A stretch of 64,000 nucleotides of DNA, from positions 620,001-684,000 of the forward strand of contig WOFQ01000011.1 of assembly GCA_012184525.1 (NCBI GenBank). The letters run 5' to 3'. Positions 1 to 9,895 of this stretch are shown piece after piece. The DNA comes from Xenoacremonium recifei (taxonomy: Eukaryota > Ascomycota > Sordariomycetes > Hypocreales > Nectriaceae). Position numbers and translations under genes: made by a program. The notes under the pieces are model-generated. The model ran no database searches. It was not told where the DNA came from and saw only the letters and a program-made list of their open reading frames with translations. Position 1 is the stretch's first letter; every line of letters begins with the position of its first letter.

Positions 1-560
1 CCTCATCATCGTGGTCGAACGAGCTCCAGAAGAAAGGTCCAACCACTGAAGTTGTCTCAATTGCGCGGAATGGCAGCTTCATCACTCTGACCATCCTCTC
101 GTAGTTATCTCTGGAGAGCGAGATGACTCTAGGCATGAAAGTGTCATTGTGCTGGGCGTTTTTCTGGACGCTTCTCTCAGTCAGCCTTATGTTCGACAGC
201 CCAACTGGAGAAACTCACATCAACCGGATACCACTCAGTAGGTGAGTCCCCTTCCGCAGGTTAGGCGGAGGAGCAAAGGCACCCTGTATATCGCCTATGT
301 CAGTAAACTCAGTTCATGCTAGAACAAGGCTCCGCGAGGCTTCAGCCGCACCTGTCGAGACAAGAAGTCTTCAAACTCGTCGTCCCGGAGCTTATCCTCA
401 TTACAAGAATCGTAAAAAGAGTCCTTTGCCATATTAGCATATCCCCGAATAGCCACAACCAGCTAGCATATACCGAATAGTTGAAGATCTCGACATAGCT
501 CGTATCCTCCTCCACAATGCGGCATTCGTTGACAGATTCGCGGAACATGTAATCGTCCAT
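1..560 (-). CDS. 5' part of an unrecognised fungal protein, cut by the left edge
   Basis: I do not recognise this protein. The ATG at 558-560 opens a short exon (474-560, 29 codons) that ends at a GTATAT donor. A 50-nt intron (424-473) with a CTAAT branch site leads to a second exon (352-423) rich in Asp and Glu. A third piece (219-250, translating as DSPTEWYPVD) joins, across a 55-nt intron (164-218, GTGAGT donor, CTGAC branch), to an open frame at 1-163 that contains FMPRVISLSRDNYERM and VVGPFFWSSFDHDDE and runs off the edge. Exon phases agree except between 352 and 250. There the only visible donor (GTGCGG) leaves phase 0, while the next exon needs one base more. Either I have missed the true donor or there is a small indel. 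The style (an acidic leader, then FMPR and VVGPFFW blocks) resembles large fungal proteins of unknown function, some annotated as CorA-like, but that is only an impression. Confidence 0.5.
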
Positions 561-1596
561 GCTGACTCTCTCCAAAACCAGCCCCTAGCTGATCAACCTC
601 CCGTACTCGGCAGAGCAACAGCTGGAGAAAATCAGGCGACAAAAAAGCAGAATATCACAAAAAAGAGAGGCTGAGAATTGTGCAAGATGGAAGTTTTCTG
701 ACCGAGTCCGAATCCCGGCTGGCGATCCTTGACCGAAATTGGGAGGTCGGTCATGGGCCAGGCCGCTCCTACCCTGCATGCACTACTGGTTCCACATGTT
801 GCGGCTGTATCACATAATCCAAGTACTTGAAAGTCCTAGATACCCGTGAGGTGGGATGTTTGGATATTGTTTGATGTGTCTGGGTGTTTTACAGGGGCTA
901 GGGAGTCAATTGAATTCACATATTCCTACCACTTTCGATTACACATATGGGAAACCCTCGAGCTCATTGATCGGGATGCGTCGCCCACTGTGATTTTGCT
1001 CCGCCACTATCTTGCTCCCCCGCATTCATGGTCAAGCTTACTTGCATATAAGTCTCTCACCCGAGACTCATCTCAGACACAATGAATTCCAGTACTCAAT
1101 CTCGTCTGCCAGACCAATGAGCATATTCCCATGCACCCAGCCTGTGCATCTCACGCATGCATCTCCTTCATCCAACTTTGAGTAATACTATTGTCAACGT
1201 TGTTTCTCTGCGGCTCCCTATGCTTGCTTACACTCCCGTCATAACATCCGAAAACAGCCTCCCGAGCCGATATTGAAGCCGTGCTTTTCGAGCCAGAGCC
1301 GACGTACTTGCCTGCTCTCTGTTTCCAACTCATGTTGCTCAATTCGTGTCCTGCAAACTCGTGTCCTTACGGCCTGTCTGTCTGTCTTTCTATTCGCGAC
1401 CTGACCTGACCATTTTCAACCGAGACCATCCATCCTTTGCCCATGATCCGCCGCCACCGCTACCGCCTTCCTGATACCATATGCAAGATAATACATAACA
1501 GAAACGAGACCCTTAAAACTCCGTAAACAGGTTTCCATACCTAGAGAAATCAGATGTCAGTACTATGTCAAGCCTCACCGGGGTTCATTGCTCTAC
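561..1596. other. Intergenic: upstream of the left-edge gene and 3' flank of PKA
   Basis: No convincing coding frame. The part near 560-800 would be the promoter and leader of the minus-strand gene at the left edge. The part near 1100-1596 lies just downstream of the PKA stop and probably holds its 3' UTR. It has a CTGTCTGTCTGTC run around 1375-1388. I see no RNA gene. Confidence 0.6.
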
Positions 1597-3297
1597 TCAC
1601 TCATCAATTCCTGCTTGCCCGTATTTCTCGGGATCCTCGGGGTACCGATCAAACTGGCTCGCATCGCCAGCCCCGGCCTTGACCGGAGGCGTGTAAGGGG
1701 CATCAATATCCTTGCGCGCTAGCCGGTCCCAGGTGACTTCTGAGAACCACGGGTGATTCTTGACATCCGCCGGACCTCCATACAGGTTCCCGAGTCGTTT
1801 CGTCAAGTCTGGCGTGATTAATCGCTCCAGCAGGTTCTGCGCATCCGGGTTCACGTAGGCCGGATACTTGACCTTGCCCTTCAAGATATTCTCGTATATC
1901 TTCATGGGTGACCCGCTGTCCCAGAAGGGCGTGTAGCCACACAGCATTTCGTAGATTAGAATGCCCAATGACCACCTGCGAAAGGATCAGTGCCTGTTGT
2001 TGCCCTCACCGAGAAAGAGCATATTCACTTACCAATCCACGGATTTGTTGTATCCCTTGTTCGAGACCACCTCCGGCGCTAGGTAGTCGGGAGTGCCACA
2101 CAGGGTCCAAGTCTTGTCCGGTACTCGCTTGGCAAAGCCAAAGTCTGTTATCTTTAGGTGTCCGTGCCGGTCGAGTAGTAGGTTCTCGGGCTTCAGGTCT
2201 CGGTAAATGATGTTTTTCGAGTGAAGGTATTCTAGGGCAAGGGTGACCTCGGCAGCATAGAACTTGGCAACGGGATTGGGAAATCGCTGCAATGAGACGG
2301 AGTGTCAGTTAAAAGGATACTTTCCGAGAGCCGTGTCTTGACTTACACCCGATTTCCTCAGCAAGGAGAACAGCTCGCCGCCCTCCACAAAGTCCATCAC
2401 CATGTATAGGTTCTTGGAGTCCTGGAACGTCCCCCAGAGAGTGATGAGGAACGGGTGCTTGACATCGCTTAGCATGCGGCGCTCGTCGTTGGTATGCTCG
2501 ACCTGCTTCATCTTGACCACCTGGGCCTTCTTCAGCACCTTGACGGCATAAAAGCGCTGGTTGTGCTTGGACTGAACGAGATGAACGCGGCCGAAGCTGC
2601 CCGTGCCCAGGGTGCGCAGGATATCAAAGTCAGTCAAGGAGTATTTGCCCTTGGTGACCCGAGCCTGGCCCGCGGAGCTCGACGAGTGGTGATGGCTGAA
2701 GTTGTGCTGCTGCGGGGGTTGCTGCTGGAACTGCTGCTGGCCGCTCATCGGGGGCGTGCCCTGCGGCATGTTGGTAGGTGGCTGCTGCTGCTGTTGTAGG
2801 TGGGCAGGATTCTGGGTGCCGTTGAAGCCCCCGTCATTCTGCGGCGGGGGGTTGGGGTTAATGAGGTTGCTGATGGTCGGGAGGTTCTGATTCTGCGGAT
2901 CATGGCCCGGCGAGGGGCTTGCGAAGGTGGGCGCGGGCGGCGGCTGGACGTTGACGGGGTTCATCGGGGGCTGCTGGTGGTCGGCCTGGCTGGCCGTCCC
3001 GGAGGAGAGCGGCACCGTGGTATTGCCGTTGCTGTTGCTATGAGGCAGCGGCGAGGGAAGCGGCGGGACGGGAGGCGTCTGCGACTTGGACTGCTGCGAC
3101 AGCGTCTTCTGGTGGGCGCTCGACGTCGACTTGCGCGGGAGGAACGAGGCGCCGAACGGCTTGGAGCTGGAGGTGGAGGGAGACCTGGCGCTGGCCGACG
3201 AGGTGGGCGTTACGGGGCTGGTGGGATTTGACGAGGCCGACGGGTCAGAGCTGCCCTCCTTGGTCCGCTTTTTCTTGAGAAACCCAAGAGAAGGCAT
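1597..3297 (-). CDS. cAMP-dependent protein kinase catalytic subunit (PKA-C)
   Basis: Ser/Thr kinase released from the regulatory subunit by cAMP. In filamentous fungi it governs growth, development and, in pathogens, host infection. Exons: 2347-3297, 2033-2286 and 1597-1975, with introns of 60 and 57 nt and phases that agree, giving 527 residues. Residues 1 to about 215 are a low-complexity Ser/Pro/Gln/Asn-rich extension starting MPSLGFLKKKR, as is usual for filamentous-fungal PKA-C. The kinase domain follows: glycine loop LGTGSFGRVHLV (about 230-241), AVK lysine (253), YRDLKPEN with catalytic Asp 347, DFG Asp 365, and activation loop TWTLCGTP with the phosphorylated Thr near 378. The C-terminal AGC tail ends QAGIDE. 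TGA stop at 1597-1599. The start is the first ATG in the frame and fits the family's conserved N-terminus. The 5' leader is extremely C/T-rich. Identification is very secure; which paralogue (C1 or C2) is less so, with C1 more likely. Confidence 0.96.
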
Positions 3298-3314
3298 AGG
3301 GTAGGATGTATGAG

Positions 3315-3410
3315 GGTTTTGGGGGGAGAAGGGGGGGAGGGGGGAGGGGAGAAGAGGGGAAAAGAAAGAGAGGGAGGAGGAGGGGAGGGCGGAGAGCGGG
3401 AGAGCCCAAG
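3315..3410. repeat. Polypurine/polypyrimidine tract upstream of the PKA start codon
   Basis: The + strand is nearly all G and A, with runs of six or seven G. The sense strand of PKA is therefore C/T-rich immediately 5' of its ATG. The G-rich strand has the run spacing expected of potential G-quadruplexes and would be the template strand for PKA. Confidence 0.7.
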
Positions 3411-5016
3411 CAAGAGGCGGCCGCGAATGAGGGAGTGAGTAAGTGAGTGAGCGAGTGAGCAGGAACAGGAACGCCCTTGCAGATCACGCCGTTTCGTTTG
3501 TAGTTCTGGGGGATGGGATCAGATCGGGGACCCGGCGGATGGATGGATGGATGGATGAATCGACGGCTTGCTTTTCCTTGTTGTCTCCGTCTGTGCAAAG
3601 GCAAAGCTTGAGTTCGAGCACCCAGAAACCAACCAGTCGTTCGTCTTAAGTAGGGAGAGCTGTTGGACGGAAATGGAGCTCAGATTCAGCTGAGGTAGGG
3701 GTGAGGTGAGGTGCTGGTGGCGCGCAGCAGATCGCGGGGAAGCACGGTGAGTGTTCAACTCTCTCTCACTTTTCACTGACTGTTCCCTTGCCTCGACTTG
3801 CGACACGGCAGTGACCTGACTCTCAATTAGATGCCTGCTGCTGCACTGACCTCGCGCTGATCTCGAGCAGTGAGACGCTGGGAGCCCCCGAGACGTAACA
3901 GCTTCAGCTCTTTGAAAGGCTAGCGAGTAATTAAGTGAGTGGAGGGGCAGACAGAAAAGGCGCCCAAAGCCAAAGCTGGGGTGCTGCTGCGAACAAGGCG
4001 TCCTACTCGGCGCATTCGAGGCCGGTCAGCGAATTGCACGATTGCGGTTGAACGGGAGTCGAAAAAAAAAACAGCAGCCGAGCAATTGGGTCTGCTGCAA
4101 TATAATTGCTCACCTCGTTGGCTCTCAATCAGTTACCGACAAGGTTCGGGCTGCGCGATGAAGCTTTCCTTCGCAGCTACTATACAGCTCCCTCACCTAG
4201 CCTAGTGCGCTCCAGTGACGACACTCGAGAGCTCTGGGCGCAACGTGCGAGCTGGGACGCCCAGATTGCCTGTTTCGAGCCGAGTCCGGAGCCAGGACGG
4301 GGATCAACAACTCGGATGCACCCAATTCGATATTTCGTGCGGCAGTTGCAAATGCAAATGGCGCTGCTGATCCAACGGTTGATTGATGGTTGGCTATTAA
4401 GATGTCTGGGCGTTGGCTGATGTGCTTCGATGGCGGGGCGAGGCGGCGATGGGCGTGGGCGTGGCACAACTGGAAGTATAGTACGGAGTACCGGCAAACC
4501 GATGAACTATCGGGTCGGGTCTCTGCTGGACGCGTGCGACTGAATTGATTGATTGCGGGCGCCTAGGCGGGCAGAATGCGACGATTGGCCGCCTCGAGGA
4601 TCTGCACCTGTACAAGCAAGACACAGCGTATGTATGTACAGACAGCAGCTTTCAGTGGAGGAGGTCGGTGCGGGCGCCAGGCGGGCGGTTCCAATGATGA
4701 ATGGCGCAGTGCGAGGTGGGTTCAGCGACGGAGCGGACGGGACGGACGGGATTGATGATGCTCTGATCAATGGAGGTCAAGGGCCAGGCATTGGTGATGC
4801 AATGCAGCTGAAGCCCGCGAGGTGAGAGGAGTGGAAGGAAGAGAAGGGAAGGGATTGAGTTTGAGGAGCCGTCGAAGCAATTGAAGAAGAGCGAGTGGAC
4901 GGGAAGGAGGAGCAGCTTCCTTACCTTAGGTCAGCTTGCTTGCTTGCTTTCGTTCCATGAGATGGATGCTTGGAGTCCTGAAGGGCTGCGATCGGTTAGC
5001 CCGACGAGCGTCCACT

Positions 5017-5040
5017 GAGGGGAGGGGAGGGGAGGGGAGG
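5017..5040. repeat. Short GGGGA tandem repeat
   Basis: Four to five consecutive GGGGA units, about 1.7 kb upstream of the PKA start. It has quadruplex-forming potential and matches the AGGGG core of stress-response elements known from yeast. Confidence 0.7.
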
Positions 5041-6006
5041 CATCTCTCACTGGAGATCGCCCACTGGACTGGCACTGGACCGCCTGCCCCTAGGCTGCCC
5101 GCCAGGCATGGATTCATCCCCCATGGCTTCACTCCCAGCGCTGGGTCCGGCCGATCGCCTCCCGGCTTCGGCCTAGCGCGCCGAGGGCCAGCCCGGCTTC
5201 CCAGCGGCCTGGGCAGCATGTCTCGAATCTCCTTGCGTCCACCGTAATCCAGACCTTCGACCGAAGTACCGCTTGCAACCAGCAGGCTGGACACCTCGCA
5301 CGGCGCTCCCGTGGTTAGGCCTCAAGCAGAAGCAGGAACCCGATTGAGCTTGGCCAGTCAGTCCCCTCCCGACGGCCCACGACAGCATCCGATCTAGATC
5401 TATGTAGTCTCGGGCCGTGGGCGAGTGCCAGCGGCTGGTATGCGATGGCGTGGTATGCGCCGCCATAGTCTCGAACTCTCGCTGCCCGCACAAGCTGGCT
5501 GCTTCCGTCGCACTGCCAGCCCAGCCTTGGATGGACTCTCGCAACAATCGCATTGTTCTGGCCGATCCGATGCTCTCCACCGTTTCCGGGCTGCCGTTAC
5601 CTCATGTTCTGTCATGTCGTCGTCGCGGAGTTGCTGCTTAAGAAGGGGAGGGTCAGCTTTCACTTACACGCGCACCGGTCTTCCGCTTCCGACTTAAACC
5701 ACCCACTCACGACACTAACTCATACACGGCCACGTGCGAGATACCAAAGCAACTCCTATATTGACAGAACAGACGACTAGAGTTTTAAAAAGGAAAAGAG
5801 ATTCGTGTGCGTCCTTGATTTTTCACTTCTCGTCTCGAGCTTGTCACAACTCCAGCCCGACACTATATCGTGCAGTCCCTTGCCTCCTCTTACAAGCCCC
5901 CAACAAGCATCATTACAAAGGAAATGAACAGTGGCTGCTGTTCCATGCATGAGTGTGTGCTTTTGTCATGGCTTCTCCTCTCTCTCTCATCCGGTCCGCC
6001 CCTCTC

Positions 6007-7152
6007 TTAGAATCGGTGAGTCTTGTTCTTCGCCCTCCAGGCGGTATAGGCCACGTACGAGCCGCCCGCCGCGAAGATGAAGATGATGATCTTCATGAAG
6101 AACCACGTCCAGCTGCCGCCCTGCTGCTTCTTGTTCTTCTTGCTGGTCTTGCCGCGGCTCTTGTTGCTGCCGGTAGAGGATCGGCCGCCAGCGCCGGGGC
6201 TGCTGTACAGGTTCTTGGCCGTCACCGAAATGATGTCGTGGTTGTCGCTCAGCTCGCCCGTCTCGGCCGTGAAGCCCAGGTACGCAATGTTGGGGATCGC
6301 CGGCGGCGAGTCCAGGTCGAAGCACTGCTGCCAGTCGCCCTCGTTCTTATATTGCAACTCCAGGCGCAGCTGCTTGTCCTGGAAGTATGTCAGGCGCATC
6401 TTGGTCGGGATGCTGCTGTGGCGGATGCCCCTGGCCGAGCAGCCCGCTAGCTCCTGATTCTTGCCATCGTTGTTCTTGTCGTAGGAAGTCTGTCCGTCGC
6501 CGTGCATCGCCATGACGTAGGGGAATACCACGCCAGGCCGGTTGTTCTTATACGTGTCGACAAAGATGCCCAGGCCCTCGAACCGGTCGGGGCCACCAAA
6601 GACAGGACCGGGTGTCGCACGCTGGCGAGTCACCCACATGGCGAAGCCATCGCCGTACAGCTGGTTCTTGCCAGAAATCTTGAACTCGACCTCGATCTCC
6701 CAGTTGGTGGCCGTCAGGGGCACACGTGAGAACATCCATCCGGTTTGCGACGGGCGGTCGGAGGTGAGTCGGATGTACCTACACCACAGTCAACCACCAC
6801 AAGTCCCAAGAAATCTCAGCAAGCATATCGAGACGTACGAGTCGGTTCGAACAATCGTGTCGCCGCCAAAGTCATACCACCGACTTTGCATGTCCGAGTC
6901 GAGGTAAGGCTGTCATGACTCCCGCGTTAGCCAAGCTGTCCACATGTAAATCGTAAGGTCGTGTGCGCAACGAACCTGTGACAACGAGTGCGTGCGGAGC
7001 TGCGAAAGAAAGCGTCCACGTTAGCAAAGGCTCCTCCAGTATCATGTCCCCGAACATACAGAAATGCTCTTGATGTTGTCGTCATCGAGGGCGCTTGCAG
7101 TCCAGGCAAACGCCCCGAGGAGCACGGTCGACAGCGAAGTCAGCCACATCAT
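6007..7152 (-). CDS. L-type (legume-like) lectin, VIP36/Emp46-47 type cargo receptor
   Basis: A type I membrane lectin of the early secretory pathway. It binds high-mannose glycans on cargo glycoproteins between the ER and Golgi. Exons: 7060-7152, 6976-6999, 6839-6909 and 6007-6778; phases agree, 319 residues. Residues 1-21 (MMWLTSLSTVLLG then AFAWTASA) are a signal peptide. The lectin fold follows, with SLSQPYLDSD, RWYDFGGDT, DGFAMWVT and GIFVDTYKNN; the Asp/Asn residues of the last two are the usual Ca2+ and sugar ligands of the family. After about residue 240 comes a Ser/Gly/Lys-rich linker and a single transmembrane helix (about 288-309, FFMKIIIFIFAAGG). The short cytosolic tail RAKNKTHRF has no KKxx retrieval signal but ends in an aromatic residue, as ER-exit signals can. 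Exon 2 is only 24 nt. It is divergent from Tim13 (432 bp apart). Confidence 0.92.
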
Positions 7153-7584
7153 GACGTCTGAGCTCTCGATCTTGCGCCAAGCGCGTCAATGTGCAGAGCA
7201 GACACTCCCAAATCTTAGATTGACCGCGCGACACGCCGTTCTCGTCAGCGTGGCCGTGGGATCGCGAGCTGGGGTGGTGGTGAGGGTGGTGATGCTCGTT
7301 CCTTGCCGGTGGGTAGGGAGACGGATTTATTTGCTAGGGAACCAGAACAGCTCCATAGCATAGCTGTCCTCTTCCAACGCCTATAAAACCGGGGTTTAGG
7401 TTTGGCAGCTCTCGCGCCTCAGCGGTGGCCCGCAGCCGCCCCCCGGGAGTCGCAGTGGGGCATGGCGCCTAATCAGCCGACGCCGCGCCACATCACTAGC
7501 CACACTCTGTATCTCAGAGCTTTTCTGGCCGGCGTCGCATCTCGACAATCCTCAACCATCACATTCCCTCCAAACGTCGCAAAC
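7153..7584. promoter_or_regulatory. Divergent promoter region between the lectin gene and Tim13
   Basis: 432 bp separating two start codons that point away from each other. A TATA-like CTATAAAACC at about 7380-7389 lies some 200 bp upstream of the Tim13 ATG. A CTAATCAGC near 7469 is not a proper CCAAT box. No other element stands out. Confidence 0.5.
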
Positions 7585-7928
7585 ATGGACTCCAGCAGCG
7601 TCAAGCAGGCAATCATCAAGCAGGTCCTGACCGAGGCCAACGTGGCCAATGCCCGGGTTCTCATCGAGGTGCGCCAATGCCATCCATCCATCCATCCCTT
7701 GCGTCTCAGGTCGCACTTCTTCCGACCCAGGAAAGCTAACCACAGCCTTGCGCCCTCTAGAAACTCCAGGAGAACTGCTTCGACAAGTGCGTCCCCAAGC
7801 CTGGCAGCTCCCTCTCGAGCAGCGAGCAGACCTGCATGACCTCCTGCATGGAGAAGTACATGGCCGCCTGGAACCAAGTCAACGCCGCCTACATCAACCG
7901 GATAAAACAGGAGCAGGGCAACCACTAA
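7585..7928 (+). CDS. TIM13: Mitochondrial import chaperone Tim13
   Basis: Small Tim chaperone of the intermembrane space. With Tim8 it carries hydrophobic precursors such as Tim23 from the TOM pore to the inner membrane. Exons 7585-7668 and 7761-7928, joined in phase 0 by a 92-nt intron with a GTGCGC donor and a GCTAAC branch site; 83 residues, the usual small-Tim size. The twin CX3C motif is visible as CFDKC and CMTSC, separated by 15 residues (VPKPGSSLSSSEQT plus flanks), which is the Tim13 pattern. The flanking MDSSSVKQAIIKQ and EKYMAAWNQVNAAY also fit Tim13 rather than Tim8, 9 or 10. There is no presequence, as expected for a MIA-imported protein. It converges on the NSRP1-like gene with under 200 bp between stops. 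Confidence 0.95.
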
Positions 7929-8124
7929 GGCGACAGCGTTGGAAAGAAAAAAAGAACTCTGTATAATACTGTGACAACAAGGGCGGATGGACTGGATGGC
8001 AACTACATCGGAAGTAGGCCACGGGACATGTACAATGAATCAGACATAGAGGTGGCATCTGTATGGACAGGTAAAACAGGTTTCCTGTAATCTCAAATTC
8101 CAAAAATCTCTATTCCATGGGTAT

Positions 8125-9333
8125 CTATATCGTCTCTCCTGCCGCCTTTTTCTTTTCCTCTTCCGCTGCGCGCTTTCTCGCGAGGTATCTCTCCTTGGCG
8201 CTCGAGATTTCGCTTTCTGTCTTGCGACTCTTCGATGCCCGTTCAACCTCCTGTTTCTGGGTTGCCTCATCTTCTCTTACTCGCTTCAGCGACTGTTCCA
8301 ACTGTTCAGCAAGCATGCGTGATTGCCGCTCTCTTTGGGCTTGTCTTCGTCCGATTTGAGCACCTGTGATCTCCCTCCGTTGAGTCTGGGGTCCTCGGTT
8401 ATCTTGCCGTTGGACGACTTCCTTCTTCTTAGCACCGAGGTTCAGACCTCCTCTGAGAAGTTGTCGCTTGTCGACTACTTGGCCGTCCTCGTTGATCGCA
8501 ACCGAGGCCCCCTTCTCGTTCAGTTCCTGGGCGATTTCCGCGTCCGTCTTCTCCTTCTCCTCCTCTTCGGCCCGCTCAAGGTCTCCCTCAGGACCCTGCT
8601 TGGCCTTGTCTTCCGCCGCCTTGACAGCATCCGCATGTCTCTGCTCATCTTTATCCAAGAGTTTCCGATAGAAAGCCGACATGCCACCGCCATTGTTCTT
8701 CTTGGCTTCCTCCTCTTCTCGTCGGCGCTCCTCCTCCTCCAGCTTTTTGTTCTCGGCCTGTTGTTTCCGATATGCCTCTGTCACGAACTTTTCTTTATCT
8801 GCGAATTCCTCGCCCTCAGCTTCCCGTTCCCGAGCAATCTTCTTCTCCTCGGCAATCAAAAGGTCGCGTTTTCGCACTTCGGCCGCCTGCAAAAGGTTTC
8901 GCATATACTTTGGTCGACGCTCCGCATCCTCCTTGGTCACTTGCTTCTTCGGCTTGAGCGAATCGTAGACGGAGTCGTATTCGTAGACACTGGCATCGAC
9001 TTCAGCAGCGGCATCGGCGTTCTTCTTTGCTGTGAGAGCGCTCGAGAGATCACCAAACATCGCGTTGGGTTGCGCGTTTGTTTTGAGCTTGGGTGGTTGC
9101 GACAGAAGGCCATTCTTTACTTTCGAAGGTTTCCTCGACTCTACCCTTGAACTTGAGGCTCCGAAATCGTCGATGTCTCCAATCTCTTCAATAGCCCCGT
9201 CTTTGGGGGCGGCATCGTTGTCTGAATCGTCATCGTCGCCGCCGAACATGGGTTTTCGCTTTGGCGGTGCAGGTTTGGATGCGCCGGGCTTTTTGGTCAG
9301 GTTGAGGCCGAAGGCCAGCCCCGGCTTGCTCAT
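8125..9333 (-). CDS. NSRP1/CCDC55-like nuclear speckle splicing regulatory protein
   Basis: Single-exon frame of 402 codons starting MSKPGLAFGLNLTKKPG. The first 95 residues are Pro/Lys/Asp-rich. At about 107-250 lies the NSRP1 N-terminal domain (formerly DUF2040), recognised by the VYEYDSVYDSLK core, the RRPKYMRNLLQAAEVRKRD block, a highly charged coiled coil (KLEEEERRREEEE) and the closing MSAFYRKLLDKDEQRH. The remainder is charged, with a Lys/Arg-rich end (RYLARKRAAEEEKKKAAG) suited to nuclear targeting. Animal NSRP1 is an alternative-splicing factor of nuclear speckles; the fungal role is inferred from homology. Divergent from the LysM gene with 562 bp between starts. Confidence 0.87.
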   Translation of the reverse strand: MSKPGLAFGLNLTKKPGASKPAPPKRKPMFGGDDDDSDNDAAPKDGAIEEIGDIDDFGASSSRVESRKPSKVKNGLLSQPPKLKTNAQPNAMFGDLSSALTAKKNADAAAEVDASVYEYDSVYDSLKPKKQVTKEDAERRPKYMRNLLQAAEVRKRDLLIAEEKKIAREREAEGEEFADKEKFVTEAYRKQQAENKKLEEEERRREEEEAKKNNGGGMSAFYRKLLDKDEQRHADAVKAAEDKAKQGPEGDLERAEEEEKEKTDAEIAQELNEKGASVAINEDGQVVDKRQLLRGGLNLGAKKKEVVQRQDNRGPQTQRREITGAQIGRRQAQRERQSRMLAEQLEQSLKRVREDEATQKQEVERASKSRKTESEISSAKERYLARKRAAEEEKKKAAGETI

Positions 9334-9895
9334 GGTGAGCAGTTGTCTTTAGAGGCAAGTCAAAGACTGAATTAAGTTACAGCTGAATAGGGATTGAGGT
9401 TTTCGTTCAGCGCGCAAGTTGTTGGTCGTGTTTGTGGATGGGCATTGTGTTAAGTCAGTACCTTGGCGCCTGTTAAGGGACGGAAATAATAAGCGCCTCG
9501 CTGTAGTTAGTGCCCATGACTGCGCTACGTCACGCTTCAGCGAGAGTCAGCAATGCACACGTGAGAGATGCCATGATCAACGAGACCGAAGTCTGCAGAA
9601 ATATTTGAAGAAAGAATTAACTTTCTAGATAATAGCTGAAACGAAAAGTAGTTCCGTTACCTGGGCGTCTTAGATAAGGCAATCCCCATGGTTGTTCAGG
9701 GCTGTTCACGTGCAGTATAACACGCCTGTTATCGCCACTTGCACGGCATCTCCATGACGTGATTGGACATGAACCATGTGCCTGCGATAGTCAGCATCTA
9801 AACTGCATGCGGTCTGCCGCAGGAACACCCAGTTTCACAGCCAGATACATCTATATATAATATTACTTCTATTCGCCTACCAGCCGTCTGCAACC
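9334..9895. promoter_or_regulatory. Divergent promoter region between the NSRP1-like and LysM genes
   Basis: 562 bp between two outward-facing start codons. CACGTG E-box-type hexamers occur near 9557 and 9708. A short A/T-rich stretch (ATATATAATATTA) at about 9853-9865 lies 30-40 bp upstream of the LysM gene's ATG and could serve as its TATA region. No coding frame. Confidence 0.5.

Larger units (their letters stand above)
3298..6006. promoter_or_regulatory. Long flank between PKA and the lectin gene: PKA promoter and leader
   Basis: About 2.7 kb without a convincing gene. The first 110 bp upstream of the PKA ATG (3315-3410) is almost pure purine on the + strand with several G-runs, so the PKA transcript leader would be C/U-rich. 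A GGAT tetranucleotide run lies at 3537-3558. Around 5017-5040 there are four consecutive GGGGA units, which read as AGGGG on this strand; this is the core of the yeast-type stress element, but function here is only a guess. The part next to 6006 is the 3' flank of the lectin gene. Several frames of 60-145 codons exist but have no recognisable motifs. Confidence 0.55.
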
